Assembly (NCBI GenBank): GCA_910576385.1
Contig: CAJTIR010000024.1
Coordinates: forward strand, 1-57,735
Reading direction: 5' to 3'
Length of the DNA stretch: 57,735 nt
DNA from: Lachnospiraceae bacterium
GTDB taxonomy: Bacteria; Bacillota; Clostridia; Lachnospirales; Lachnospiraceae
Part shown: in pieces, positions 17,801 to 25,574 of the stretch
Numbering within the stretch: position 1 is the first letter of the stretch
Layout of the letters: each line of letters starts with the position of its first letter
Notes under the pieces: generated by a model
Told to the model about the DNA's origin: nothing
Seen by the model: the letters and a program-made list of their open reading frames with translations, nothing else
Database searches by the model: none
Program-made: the position numbers and the translations under genes

Positions 17801-18733
17801 ATGATTATGAAATTAAAGGTGCCGGTTAATTCTTATGAAGCGGCGGTAAAACAGATTGAAGCGGGAGCGGATGAGATATATATGGGCTTGGAGGACAGCC
17901 ATTTTAACAGAATGTCTTATTCTGCCAGGGCGCAGATTACCAGCCAGGGAGTTCATTCCAATCTGAGGGATGAAGAATTTGCAAGGATTGTTGAATATGC
18001 ACATTCCAAAAACGTAACAGTAGATTTTACGGCAAATTGCCAGCATGTAACAAATAGCACGGATGATTTTTACAGAGAAGGCTTTTTGGAATATGTAGAG
18101 AGGGGAATCCATCTGGGAGCAGATGCATTAATTGTAGCGGATATTGGTAATCTTATTGCTTTGAGAAAAAGAGGAATACAAACACCAATTATTGCGGGAA
18201 GTTATCTAAGCGGGTTTAATCGTGAGACAGTGGATTTTTTAAAAGAATTGGATGTATTTAGGATTTGTATTCCGGATCAGGTGACATTTGATGAGATAAA
18301 GGCAATTAAAAAGCATACAGATTTAGAAATTGAAATTTTTATTGGGTATGGCTGCTCCAATCTTGCAGGTGTGTGTAATTTTTGTCATAATAATGGTGAA
18401 AAAATCAATGTGGGTGTGCCATGTCGTGCGAAATTCAAGATGAAACATAACAAAATAGCAAACATTTTGGACGCCTGTCCGGATTGTGCAATCTGCAGTA
18501 TTCCAAAATTATATGACTTAGGCATTGATAGTTTAAAAATAATAGGAAGAGAAACAGACTGCCGAGAGGTTGCGGAAATAACAAGGATGTATAAAACAGC
18601 AATTCAGATGTATGCAGAAGCCGGAAAAATTGACCGCAAAGAAATTATTTCTGCAATTCCATGGTGGGAAAATAATATGTGCCATGACAGATGCAAATAT
18701 GAGAATACAAGTTTATTACAATCCTATTTATAA
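17801..18733 (+). CDS. U32 peptidase-family protein, UbiU-like
   Basis: A 310-residue U32 protein with an N-terminal AGADEIYMGLED motif, a central GYGCSNLAGVC (C185-x6-C192, as in UbiU), C208, and a Cys-rich CPDCAICSIPKL segment preceding GIDSLKIIGRETD, which matches the canonical U32 SLKIEGR motif. With the UbiV-like neighbour it probably forms an Fe-S heterodimer for anaerobic hydroxylation. RlhA and TrhP show that U32 proteins can also hydroxylate RNA, but the operon context favours a small-molecule substrate. Good SD (GGGAGG) before ATG 17801. Confidence 0.75.
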   Translation: MIMKLKVPVNSYEAAVKQIEAGADEIYMGLEDSHFNRMSYSARAQITSQGVHSNLRDEEFARIVEYAHSKNVTVDFTANCQHVTNSTDDFYREGFLEYVERGIHLGADALIVADIGNLIALRKRGIQTPIIAGSYLSGFNRETVDFLKELDVFRICIPDQVTFDEIKAIKKHTDLEIEIFIGYGCSNLAGVCNFCHNNGEKINVGVPCRAKFKMKHNKIANILDACPDCAICSIPKLYDLGIDSLKIIGRETDCREVAEITRMYKTAIQMYAEAGKIDRKEIISAIPWWENNMCHDRCKYENTSLLQSYL

Positions 18734-18769
18734 GGATTTATCTGTTTATTTAAAATCGGAGGAAGCAGT

Positions 18770-20098
18770 ATGGATATTTCATTGTTAATATTAACCCATA
18801 ACAGAAAGGATTTTTTGAATTATACGCTTACTTCTATCTGTCAGCAGATAACGGATGATATTGAATATGAGGTTATTGTTGTAGATGATGGTTCAACGGA
18901 TGACACCAGAGAATTGATAAAAGCGTTTAAGAATAAGATAAAGAACCTGCAATACATTTATCATGAACATATTGGGGTTAAAATAGCGGAGTGTAGAAAT
19001 TGTGCACTCCGCGCTGCTTTGGGAGATATTGTCTGCTTTGTTGATGCAGGCGTTGTATTAAAGGATGATTTTTTGAAGCAGCACTACCGTATGCATAAGA
19101 TAGAAAATGCTCCGGATGTTGTAATCGGAAGAATTGCAGCATTTGAAATCTGTATGGGAGATGAGGAATTTGAACAGCATTTTCATGATGAGGATTTGCA
19201 GGAAACAGTTCGTCAAATTTTGAAGATAGAGCGTTTTGAGGATAGAAGAATGACAACCTATCAGTATTTTAAAAATACATTCCGGAATATGCCGGCACCA
19301 TGGCACTATTTTTGGACTTGTAATGTATCCTGGAAACGAAAAGGGAGATTAGAAAAAGCTGCATTTGATGAGCAAATACAAAACTGGGGCATGGAGGATG
19401 TGGAATTTGGATATCATTTGAAACAGGAGGGCGCTTCCTTTGAGTATAATCCTGATGCTGTTGCCGTTCACATACCACATGACTCCCAGGAAGCTGTTGT
19501 GAAAAAGGGCAGGCAGGATATGGAAAATTTAAAATACTTTTATAATAAATATAGGAATGTTGATGCTGAAATCTATTTGTGTGGAAGGATGTATTTACAT
19601 AATGAATATCTGGATTTTCTGAAAAAGAGGTTAAAGGAGCGGTTAACTGCAGGACAGATTCCGGATATGCCTTTGTCAAAAGATAAATGCGTTATTTTTG
19701 GCGGTGGGCCATTCGGAGGAAAGCGCGAATATAAAAATACTGTTCTGCTTGATTGTGATTCTGAATATGAAAAAAGGGATGCCGGATATTTTATTTCTTC
19801 CATTGGAGCCTGTACCGGCTTTGACGACCAGCAGTTTGAAAATGTTGTGATATGGGATTACTGGGTGGTTTTGCATAATGATTTATTATGGAATGTACTT
19901 AAGGAGGCATTCAGAGTTGGAAAAGAGGTTTATATTTTATTTGGTCTGAAAAACGAGAATGAAAAAGTAGTTATGTGTGTACCGGAGGAAAAAGAAATTG
20001 AGTTGTTAAATATTTTATGTATTATGAAAAAGAAATATAAAATAGTAAAATGGAAATCTGAGGTAAATGCAGAATTAGCCTACTTTAAAGTTATTTGA
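18770..20098 (+). CDS. family 2 glycosyltransferase with C-terminal extension
   Basis: The N-terminal 270 residues are a GT-A domain: LILTHNRKDFL, VVDDGSTDDT, a VDAG metal-binding region and GMEDVEFGYHLK, the galactosyltransferase-type acceptor motif. The last 130 or so residues (starting VIFGGGPFGG) are unassigned and contain a Rossmann-like glycine stretch. It probably glycosylates the product before export. The gene follows the U32 pair after 36 bases with CGGAGG. Confidence 0.82.
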   Translation: MDISLLILTHNRKDFLNYTLTSICQQITDDIEYEVIVVDDGSTDDTRELIKAFKNKIKNLQYIYHEHIGVKIAECRNCALRAALGDIVCFVDAGVVLKDDFLKQHYRMHKIENAPDVVIGRIAAFEICMGDEEFEQHFHDEDLQETVRQILKIERFEDRRMTTYQYFKNTFRNMPAPWHYFWTCNVSWKRKGRLEKAAFDEQIQNWGMEDVEFGYHLKQEGASFEYNPDAVAVHIPHDSQEAVVKKGRQDMENLKYFYNKYRNVDAEIYLCGRMYLHNEYLDFLKKRLKERLTAGQIPDMPLSKDKCVIFGGGPFGGKREYKNTVLLDCDSEYEKRDAGYFISSIGACTGFDDQQFENVVIWDYWVVLHNDLLWNVLKEAFRVGKEVYILFGLKNENEKVVMCVPEEKEIELLNILCIMKKKYKIVKWKSEVNAELAYFKVI

Positions 20099-20145
20099 AA
20101 AACTTGCATATACAGTTAATTTATTTGTAAAAAGGTAAGAAGAAT

Positions 20146-21189
20146 ATGGAAATTATTGAGTTGATAAATGTGAAACGTGAATTTAAAATATTGAACAGAC
20201 GAGAAGGAATTGCGGGAGGTATTAAAGATTTATTTTCCAGAGATTATAGATATCTTTCTGCGGTAGATGATATTTCTTTGAAAATCAAAAAAGGAGAAAT
20301 TGTTGGTTATCTTGGTCCAAATGGTGCAGGAAAAAGTACAACGATTAAGATGATGACTGGTATTTTAGAGCCTACATCAGGAAAAGTATTGGTTAATGGG
20401 AAAGAACCATATAGGAACCGGATTGAAAATGCTCAAGATATAGGGGTGGTATTTGGTCAGCGTTCTCAACTTTGGTGGTCACTTCCTTTGAAGGAGTCAT
20501 TTAAGGTATTGAAAGAAATTTATCAGGTTTCGGATAAAGACTATAAAGATATGCTTGATCTGTATATGTCTTTAATTGATATAAAAAATCTTTGGGATAA
20601 GCCAGTTCGTCAAATGTCTCTTGGTCAAAGGACGTTGAGTGACATTCTTGCAGCTTTTTTACATAATCCTTCTGTAGTGTATTTGGATGAACCTACGATT
20701 GGTCTTGATGTTTCAATGAAAAGCAAGATACAAGAATTTATAAAAGGTCTTAATAGTCAAAAAGCTACAACCATTATTCTTACTACCCATGATATGGGCG
20801 ATGTAGATGCCTTATGTAATCGAATAGTCATTATTGACAAGGGTAAAAAGTTGTATGATGATAATATAGAGAATCTTCATAAAATGTTTGGCATGTACAG
20901 AATAATGAAAATATGTTTTAGCAAAGATGTAGGTGAATTGGACTATGATAGCCTAAAGGATAAGGCTGCGGAATTGGAAAAGGAATTACAAGAAAATTTT
21001 TCGGGTGATGACATGACTGTCTCTGTGGATGAAGGATGGATTGATATATTGATGAATGAAGAGGATGTTTCTTTGATGGAAGTTATGAATTTTATACAGA
21101 GTAAACAGCATATTTATAATATCAAACTGGAGGAAATATCTACAGAAAAAGTTATCAAAAAGATATATGAAGGGGGTACCATTTTATAA
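20146..21189 (+). CDS. ABC transporter ATP-binding protein
   Basis: A 347-residue NatA/EcsA-type ATPase of ABC-2 exporters: Walker A GPNGAGKST, a Q-loop region GVVFGQRSQLWW, signature MSLGQRTLSD and Walker B VVYLDEPTIGLDV. The C-terminal 110 residues are the usual regulatory extension. With the two following permeases it forms an exporter, probably for product secretion and self-resistance. The gene starts 47 bases after the glycosyltransferase and no separate promoter stands out. TAA overlaps the next ATG by one base. Confidence 0.92.
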   Translation: MEIIELINVKREFKILNRREGIAGGIKDLFSRDYRYLSAVDDISLKIKKGEIVGYLGPNGAGKSTTIKMMTGILEPTSGKVLVNGKEPYRNRIENAQDIGVVFGQRSQLWWSLPLKESFKVLKEIYQVSDKDYKDMLDLYMSLIDIKNLWDKPVRQMSLGQRTLSDILAAFLHNPSVVYLDEPTIGLDVSMKSKIQEFIKGLNSQKATTIILTTHDMGDVDALCNRIVIIDKGKKLYDDNIENLHKMFGMYRIMKICFSKDVGELDYDSLKDKAAELEKELQENFSGDDMTVSVDEGWIDILMNEEDVSLMEVMNFIQSKQHIYNIKLEEISTEKVIKKIYEGGTIL

Positions 21190-21986
21190 TGAAGAAGTAT
21201 CTGGTCTTAATAAGAACCGGAATTATGGACAAGCTTAATTTTCGGGTAAGTCTTATTGTTACATTTGTTGGAAACATCATCTATTTGATTACTATTTATT
21301 TCCTTTGGAAAGCAATTTATCTATCATCCGGGAAGGAAACAGTAAATGGCATGACCTTTAACGATACAATGATTTATCTTGTTTTGGCAACGGCATTATT
21401 TAACATGATGGAAATCTTTTTGGTATGGTATATGGGGAATCAGGTACGGTCCGGGAAAATAGTGTTTGATTTAATAAAACCGATTAAATTTGGTTTGTAT
21501 ATGTTTTTCGGGCAGTTAGGAGAGGTTGTTGTAAATTTTGTTGTTATATTTCTGCCTACAGTAGTTATCGTGTATATTGTTACAGGTGGAGGTATACTTG
21601 CTGGAAAGAATATATTATTATTTTTCGTTGCTATGATTTTGGCATTTATTATTAATTATTGTATTAATATGCTTGTTGCAGCACTGTGTCTATTTACGGA
21701 ATCTTCGTGGGGAATTAATATTATGAAAGAGGTTATTGTTTCTGTTTTATCAGGCAAAAGCATTCCACTGGCATTTTTCCCTAATAGCATAAAAAGTATA
21801 GTGGAGTTGCTACCGTTTCAGGCGGTTTATAATACCCCGCTTACTATGCTTATTAATAATAATCTTAGTGTAGAAAATTATGTAAAAATGTTTGGGATGC
21901 AGATATTGTGGTTAATGGTTTTGTTGTGTGGAGCAGTTTGGTTTTGGAAATATTCCTTAAGGCGTGTAACAATAAATGGAGGCTGA
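21189..21986 (+). CDS. ABC-2 type permease subunit
   Basis: A 265-residue hydrophobic protein with about six membrane segments. It opens with RTGIMDKLNFRVSLIVTFV followed by a long hydrophobic run, characteristic of ABC-2 (DUF990/VemB-like) half permeases that pair with NatA-type ATPases. It overlaps the ATPase stop by one base and the next permease is immediately downstream. Confidence 0.85.
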   Translation: MKKYLVLIRTGIMDKLNFRVSLIVTFVGNIIYLITIYFLWKAIYLSSGKETVNGMTFNDTMIYLVLATALFNMMEIFLVWYMGNQVRSGKIVFDLIKPIKFGLYMFFGQLGEVVVNFVVIFLPTVVIVYIVTGGGILAGKNILLFFVAMILAFIINYCINMLVAALCLFTESSWGINIMKEVIVSVLSGKSIPLAFFPNSIKSIVELLPFQAVYNTPLTMLINNNLSVENYVKMFGMQILWLMVLLCGAVWFWKYSLRRVTINGG

Positions 21987-21990
21987 TAGA

Positions 21991-22794
21991 ATGAAGAAAA
22001 GAAATGTAAAGTTTTATCTGGCTATTTATTTTAAAATTATTTCACAGGATATAAAGAGTAAACTGAGCTATCGGGTAGATTTTATCATATCCACTATGGG
22101 AATCTTGTTCACAAATATAGCTGGTTTTATAACCTTTTGGATTATCTTTAAGAATTTTGACAATATTAATGACTGGAATTATTATGAAATACTATTTTTA
22201 TATGGATTTTCACTTATGGCACTTACGCCGACACAGTGTTTGTTTGATAATAATTGGAATTTAAGAGACTATGTGTATTCTGGAGATTTTATTAAATATT
22301 GTTTTAGACCTATTGATTTATATTTTTATTATATTTCCGAAATTTTTGATTTAAAGGGAATTGGCGAATTTATGATGGGTGTGGGAATAATTGTTTATGC
22401 ATGGATAAATCTGAAATATTCGGTGACCATATTGGGAATTTTAGCATTAATAGTTATGTGGATTGCAGCCTCTTTGGTAATGGCTGGTATTATGAATATT
22501 GCAGCTGCCACTTGTTTCTGGATGAATAATTCAGGGTATGTTATGGTCACGGTATTTAAGTTTACAGAATATACAAAATATCCCATTGACATATTTAATA
22601 AAGGCTTTCGGATATTTTTTTCCTTTATCATTCCGATTGCTTTTGTTACATATTATCCTAGTATGGTGGTATTAAATTCTCATAACTTGCCGATTCTTAC
22701 GATTATAGCACCTATATTTTCAGTGTTATTTTTCTATATATCTTATAGAATCTGGATGTTTGGTGCAAGTAGATATAATGGAACAGGGACCTGA
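21991..22794 (+). CDS. ABC-2 type permease subunit
   Basis: A 267-residue membrane protein with about six hydrophobic segments, a paralogue of the preceding permease (both begin with a basic segment and a SYRVDFI/NFRVSLI motif). ATG 21991 is preferred over the in-frame ATG 21976 because GGAGG at 21979-21983 would otherwise lie inside the gene. Last gene of the cluster; a hairpin follows within 30 bases. Confidence 0.85.
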   Translation: MKKRNVKFYLAIYFKIISQDIKSKLSYRVDFIISTMGILFTNIAGFITFWIIFKNFDNINDWNYYEILFLYGFSLMALTPTQCLFDNNWNLRDYVYSGDFIKYCFRPIDLYFYYISEIFDLKGIGEFMMGVGIIVYAWINLKYSVTILGILALIVMWIAASLVMAGIMNIAAATCFWMNNSGYVMVTVFKFTEYTKYPIDIFNKGFRIFFSFIIPIAFVTYYPSMVVLNSHNLPILTIIAPIFSVLFFYISYRIWMFGASRYNGTGT

Positions 22795-22818
22795 AAACAG
22801 CTAATTTCAAGGAAAAAA

Positions 22819-22857
22819 CCTGTACTTTATTTAATAGAGAAAGCACAGGACTTTTAA
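22819..22857 (+). terminator. terminator of the biosynthetic operon
   Basis: CCTGTACTTT pairs with AAAGCACAGG with one A/C mismatch, an 11-base loop and a short T run (ACTTTTAATAG). It lies 25 bases after the last permease stop. Confidence 0.6.
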
Positions 22858-22911
22858 TAGTATAAACAGGGCAGTGCTGTTTTTGAGAATTGCTTTCCTA
22901 AATTTGGAGGT

Positions 22912-23361
22912 GTGAGTTGTAGTTTCCGTATCCATGTGGAGAATGTCATTTGCAATGGCTTTCAAGTTTGTTTTCGGAAGCTGTTTGAGTACGAGAGGTC
23001 TTACCGGGAGAAGGAACTTTCGCTGAAACAGATTTATAAACGCCGCTTGAAGGATGAAAAACCTGTCATAGAAGCTTTTTTGTCATGGTTCGATAAACTT
23101 CATCCGGAAGCTGGTGGCAGGATTGTGAGGGCAGTTACCTACACGAACAACTGTCGTCCATATATGATGAACTATCTGCAGGATGGAGCAGCCGCCAGCA
23201 TGAGAGTGTATTCGATGGTAGAAACAGCCAAAGCAAACGGGCTTGATCCGTTAAAATATCTGATGTTCCTTTTAGAGAATCGTCCGAGTGCCGAAATGTC
23301 AGACGGAGAGCTTGCACTCCTTGCTCCGTGGAGCACAGAAGCAATGGATTACTGTAAATAA
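22912..23361 (+). pseudogene. IS66-family transposase remnant
   Basis: The frame encodes the C-terminus of an IS66 TnpC transposase: a central YTNN...YLQDG, then ASMRVYSMVETAKANGL, YLMFLLENRP and a terminal LLAPWSTE. The segment that normally lies between LQDG and ASMRVY, including the SNNLxENxIRP motif with the catalytic Glu, is missing, so an internal in-frame deletion has removed the active site. The N-terminal two thirds of the transposase are also absent. Confidence 0.8.
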
Positions 23362-23784
23362 AATAGTGAAAAATCCGAACTGGCATCCTCCATGGATGTC
23401 AGTTCAGATTTGGGACTACCCTAACACTAGGTGCTTACAAAAAAACTAAATTTCGGTCTGTAAAAAAACACATTTTTAACAGGCTTAACTGCTATGCCTT
23501 TTTTCTATCCACTGTCCAAAAATAACTCAAAAATAAACATTTTTTATTCCTCCCTGTCTCATCCGGTCATATGGCATAATTTTTTGTTATTTCTTCATCG
23601 ACTTTCCGAGACTACAATGAATTTACACATTTTCATGTGCATGGGGATTCATTATAGGAGAGTGCACTTTGGGGCGGAATTTACCGCTCTGAAATATCGG
23701 AGTTGGGTGTTCTGAATTTCCGGAAAAAGTGCTCTATTTAAACGGAATATCCAATCTGGGTTATATATTGCAAATTGGTAATTA
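23362..23784. other. gene-free stretch after the IS66 relic
   Basis: Contains a strong hairpin at 23372-23410 (AATCCGAACTGGCATCC pairing with GGATGTCAGTTCAGATT, two mismatches), probably the transposase-linked terminator, and CTAGGTGCTTAC near 23430, whose complement GTAAGC resembles IS66 inverted-repeat ends. I see no coding gene or RNA in the rest. Confidence 0.4.
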
Positions 23785-24174
23785 TCATACATGGGAATCA
23801 CTCCCCTCCCATAGATACTTGGATCCTTCCAATAGGTCAATGATGGCATTGAGCATATTGATAAAATCTTCTTGTAATTCTGTGATGTTACGCTCGGTTG
23901 GCAGTTTAATGATGTTGTCGTCAGAACGATATTTATTATCAGTGAGAATGTCTTGTCGTATGGAAATTAATCGTTGGTAAAGCTCTTGGGTGATTTTTAG
24001 CAGTGGATAAATGGTTTCTTTCTTACCTACCACGCAAATGCGGTTGTATATGCAAGAACGAACAAAGTAATCTTTCTTCATGAGTCCGCTGGCAAGAATA
24101 CGTGCTTCAATTTGCTTGCGTTCGGCATCTGTGATTCTGAAACTGATGGTTGGATTTTTGTGTTTATTGCTCAT
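23785..24174 (-). CDS. MobC-like relaxosome accessory protein, orphan
   Basis: A 129-residue protein beginning HKNPTISFRITDAERKQIEARILASG, a ribbon-helix-helix-type N-terminus seen in plasmid mobilization MobC-like proteins. It is clearly related to the proteins at 31995-32378 (which shares HKNATISFRPT and VVGKKE) and more distantly to that at 26659. No integrase or relaxase accompanies it, so it is probably the leftover of a third, mostly deleted element whose end repeats lie at 24291-24310. Confidence 0.7.
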   Translation of the reverse strand: MSNKHKNPTISFRITDAERKQIEARILASGLMKKDYFVRSCIYNRICVVGKKETIYPLLKITQELYQRLISIRQDILTDNKYRSDDNIIKLPTERNITELQEDFINMLNAIIDLLEGSKYLWEGSDSHV

Positions 24175-24290
24175 GGTAATGTCCTCCTAATTGATTAGTG
24201 GGAAGTTGTATTGTGGCATGTAAGCCACCGAGAACAACTTCGCTGTGAATAGTAAAAGTAGATTATATCAGGCCTTTAGGAATAAAATTT

Positions 24291-24310
24291 TTGCTACTGA
24301 TTTGCTACTG
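24291..24310 (+). repeat. 11-bp-spaced direct repeat TTGCTACTG (relic element end)
   Basis: TTGCTACTG occurs at 24291-24299 and 24302-24310. The same 11-bp period occurs with other words at the ends of the two neighbouring integrative elements (TTGGCAAC and TGGTTCTAT), suggesting integrase arm sites or equivalent end signals of a third element. Confidence 0.4.
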
Positions 24311-24483
24311 GAAAAGTGGAAAAATATGCGGAATAAGCGGTATTATAAATAATGTGTGTATCAGAAACCGCTAATTATCGGGGGTTGTTGATACTTGATA
24401 ATATGCCCGGGAAGAGTTCGAGTGATGAAATGGACTTTAGAAAGCCAGTGTTTATGCGGGTTACAAACAAATTTATTTAAGTG

Positions 24484-24502
24484 TTGGCAACGATTTGGCA
24501 AC
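24484..24502 (+). repeat. left-end TTGGCAAC direct repeat pair
   Basis: TTGGCAAC at 24484-24491 and 24495-24502, period 11. Matching pairs lie at the other end of the element at 31712-31718 and 31723-31729, with an inverted copy GTTGCCAA at 31676-31683. Candidate integrase arm-type sites. Confidence 0.45.
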
Positions 24503-24549
24503 ATTTACAACATCACACACTGGATAATTACATCAATGGAATAAGAAAA

Positions 24550-24600
24550 ACCTTGCTGATTTTCAGGTATGAAAACTGAATATCGGCAAGGTCTTTTTAT
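24550..24600 (+). terminator. rho-independent terminator-like hairpin at element left end
   Basis: ACCTTGCTGATTTTCAG pairs with CTGAATATCGGCAAGGT (two mismatches) around a 9-base loop and is followed by CTTTTTAT. It would insulate the element from plus-strand transcription entering from the left. It also lies downstream of the minus-strand repressor gene. Confidence 0.6.
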
Positions 24601-24727
24601 GCTTATTTCTGTTTTTCTTTTTTAGGAGTTTTCCTTTATTTCGTTCTCAATTTTCTGAAAATCTTTTGTAAGCAAATCTTTGTAAGTATATTACTGACCT
24701 TTTGTGACAGGGGTTTGCCTATTACGT

Positions 24728-25174
24728 TTAGGTATCAAGTTCGGGATAGTTGTACCGCCACTGGTCGTATTCCTCCTTGGTGATTTCCTCCCGTTCCAGT
24801 GCGGCGGCTTTTTCCTGCCATGCGCGGAACATTTCAAACATGGAAATGTAAACATCTGCCGATTTGTCCAGACGCAGGCAGATTTCCCCATCAATCTCGC
24901 CGATTTTCAATCCGTACATATCTTCCAACGCAAAAAGGGTATGCAAAAGCCCAATGTAACTGTCAATATTTGGGACAGTGATTGCGTGCGGGCTTACATC
25001 AAGGATATGCGCCATCTCTTTTACAAGGTCATGCTTGGGAACTCTGGCTTCGGATTCATACTGTGCCATACGGACATCAGAAGTCCTGCTGAGGAAGCCG
25101 AGCATTTCCCCCATCTGCTTTTGTGTCATGCCTTTCCTGTTGCGGAAAAATTTAATGCGTTTGCCAATAGCCAT
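24728..25174 (-). CDS. XRE-family repressor
   Basis: A 148-residue protein beginning MAIGKRIKFFRNRKGMTQKQMGEMLGF, a typical Cro/CI helix-turn-helix, with a longer C-terminal part (GLKIGEIDGEICLRLDKSADVYISMFEM) as in element and phage repressors. ATG 25174 follows GGAGG; upstream in-frame starts lack a ribosome-binding site. It is divergent from the excisionase-integrase operon and probably represses it through the repeated ATACTAAA boxes between them. Confidence 0.82.
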   Translation of the reverse strand: MAIGKRIKFFRNRKGMTQKQMGEMLGFLSRTSDVRMAQYESEARVPKHDLVKEMAHILDVSPHAITVPNIDSYIGLLHTLFALEDMYGLKIGEIDGEICLRLDKSADVYISMFEMFRAWQEKAAALEREEITKEEYDQWRYNYPELDT

Positions 25175-25185
25175 AACCAAACCTC

Positions 25186-25252
25186 CGATACTAAACATTT
25201 ATGTTGAATTTAGTATAACATGGCGCAATAGAAATAGCAAGAAGATACTAAA
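25186..25252. promoter_or_regulatory. operator boxes ATACTAAA between repressor and integrase operon
   Basis: GATACTAAA occurs near 25187, its complement form TTTAGTAT near 25208, and GATACTAAA again near 25243. The placement in the divergent intergenic region suggests binding sites for the XRE repressor. Confidence 0.45.
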
Positions 25253-25283
25253 TAAAAAAATTTAAGTTTTTCTTGAAAACCAC

Positions 25284-25312
25284 TTGACTTAACGGAATTT
25301 GTTTGGTAATAT
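25284..25312 (+). promoter_or_regulatory. sigma-A-type promoter for the excisionase-integrase operon
   Basis: TTGACT (25284-25289), a 17-base spacer and TAATAT (25307-25312) form a near-consensus promoter about 65 bases before the excisionase start. Confidence 0.65.
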
Positions 25313-25376
25313 GCAATAAAACTTAACTAAAATTAGTTAGGTAAAAAGAAACAAATGGAAAGGAGAGGATAAACAG

Positions 25377-25556
25377 ATGGCAGAAAAATCATTTATGACT
25401 GTGGAGGAAGTGGCAGCGGAATTAAGGGTGTCGAAGTCAAAAGCCTACCAGATTGTGAGGGAGCTGAACAGCGAGTTGCAGGGCAAGGGCTATCTGACTG
25501 TGGCGGGGCGTGTGAACGCGGCATTTTTCCACAAGAAAGTCTGTTACGGCGATTAA
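25377..25556 (+). CDS. excisionase-like helix-turn-helix protein
   Basis: A 59-residue protein with the MerR/excisionase-type segment MTVEEVAAELRVSKSKAYQIVRELN, close in sequence style to the small gene preceding the second integrase (33532-33747), sharing AYQIVR.LN.EL..KG. It lies 18 bases upstream of the integrase in the same operon, the usual place of an Xis-type directionality factor. AAAGGAGAGG precedes ATG 25377. Confidence 0.75.
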   Translation: MAEKSFMTVEEVAAELRVSKSKAYQIVRELNSELQGKGYLTVAGRVNAAFFHKKVCYGD

Positions 25557-25574
25557 CGGAAAGGAGTTGATGGG

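Larger units (their letters stand above)
311..22794 (+). other. biosynthetic gene cluster, carrier-protein based and NRPS-independent
   Basis: Sixteen to seventeen co-oriented genes with overlaps or gaps below about 50 bases form one apparent transcription unit from the radical SAM gene to the exporter permeases. Core logic: AMP ligase, ACP, decarboxylase, two BtrH-fold proteins, two KAS III-like proteins and an amide ligase. Tailoring: four radical SAM domains, a U32 pair and two glycosyltransferases. Export and resistance: ABC exporter and UvrA-like ATPase. The left boundary is the window's least certain part. The product is unknown. Confidence 0.75.

Noticed and set aside
24414-24449. A tRNA gene suggested by GTTCGAGT in the attachment boxes
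   Set aside because: The T-loop-like word is present, but no acceptor, D or anticodon stem can be formed around it on either strand.
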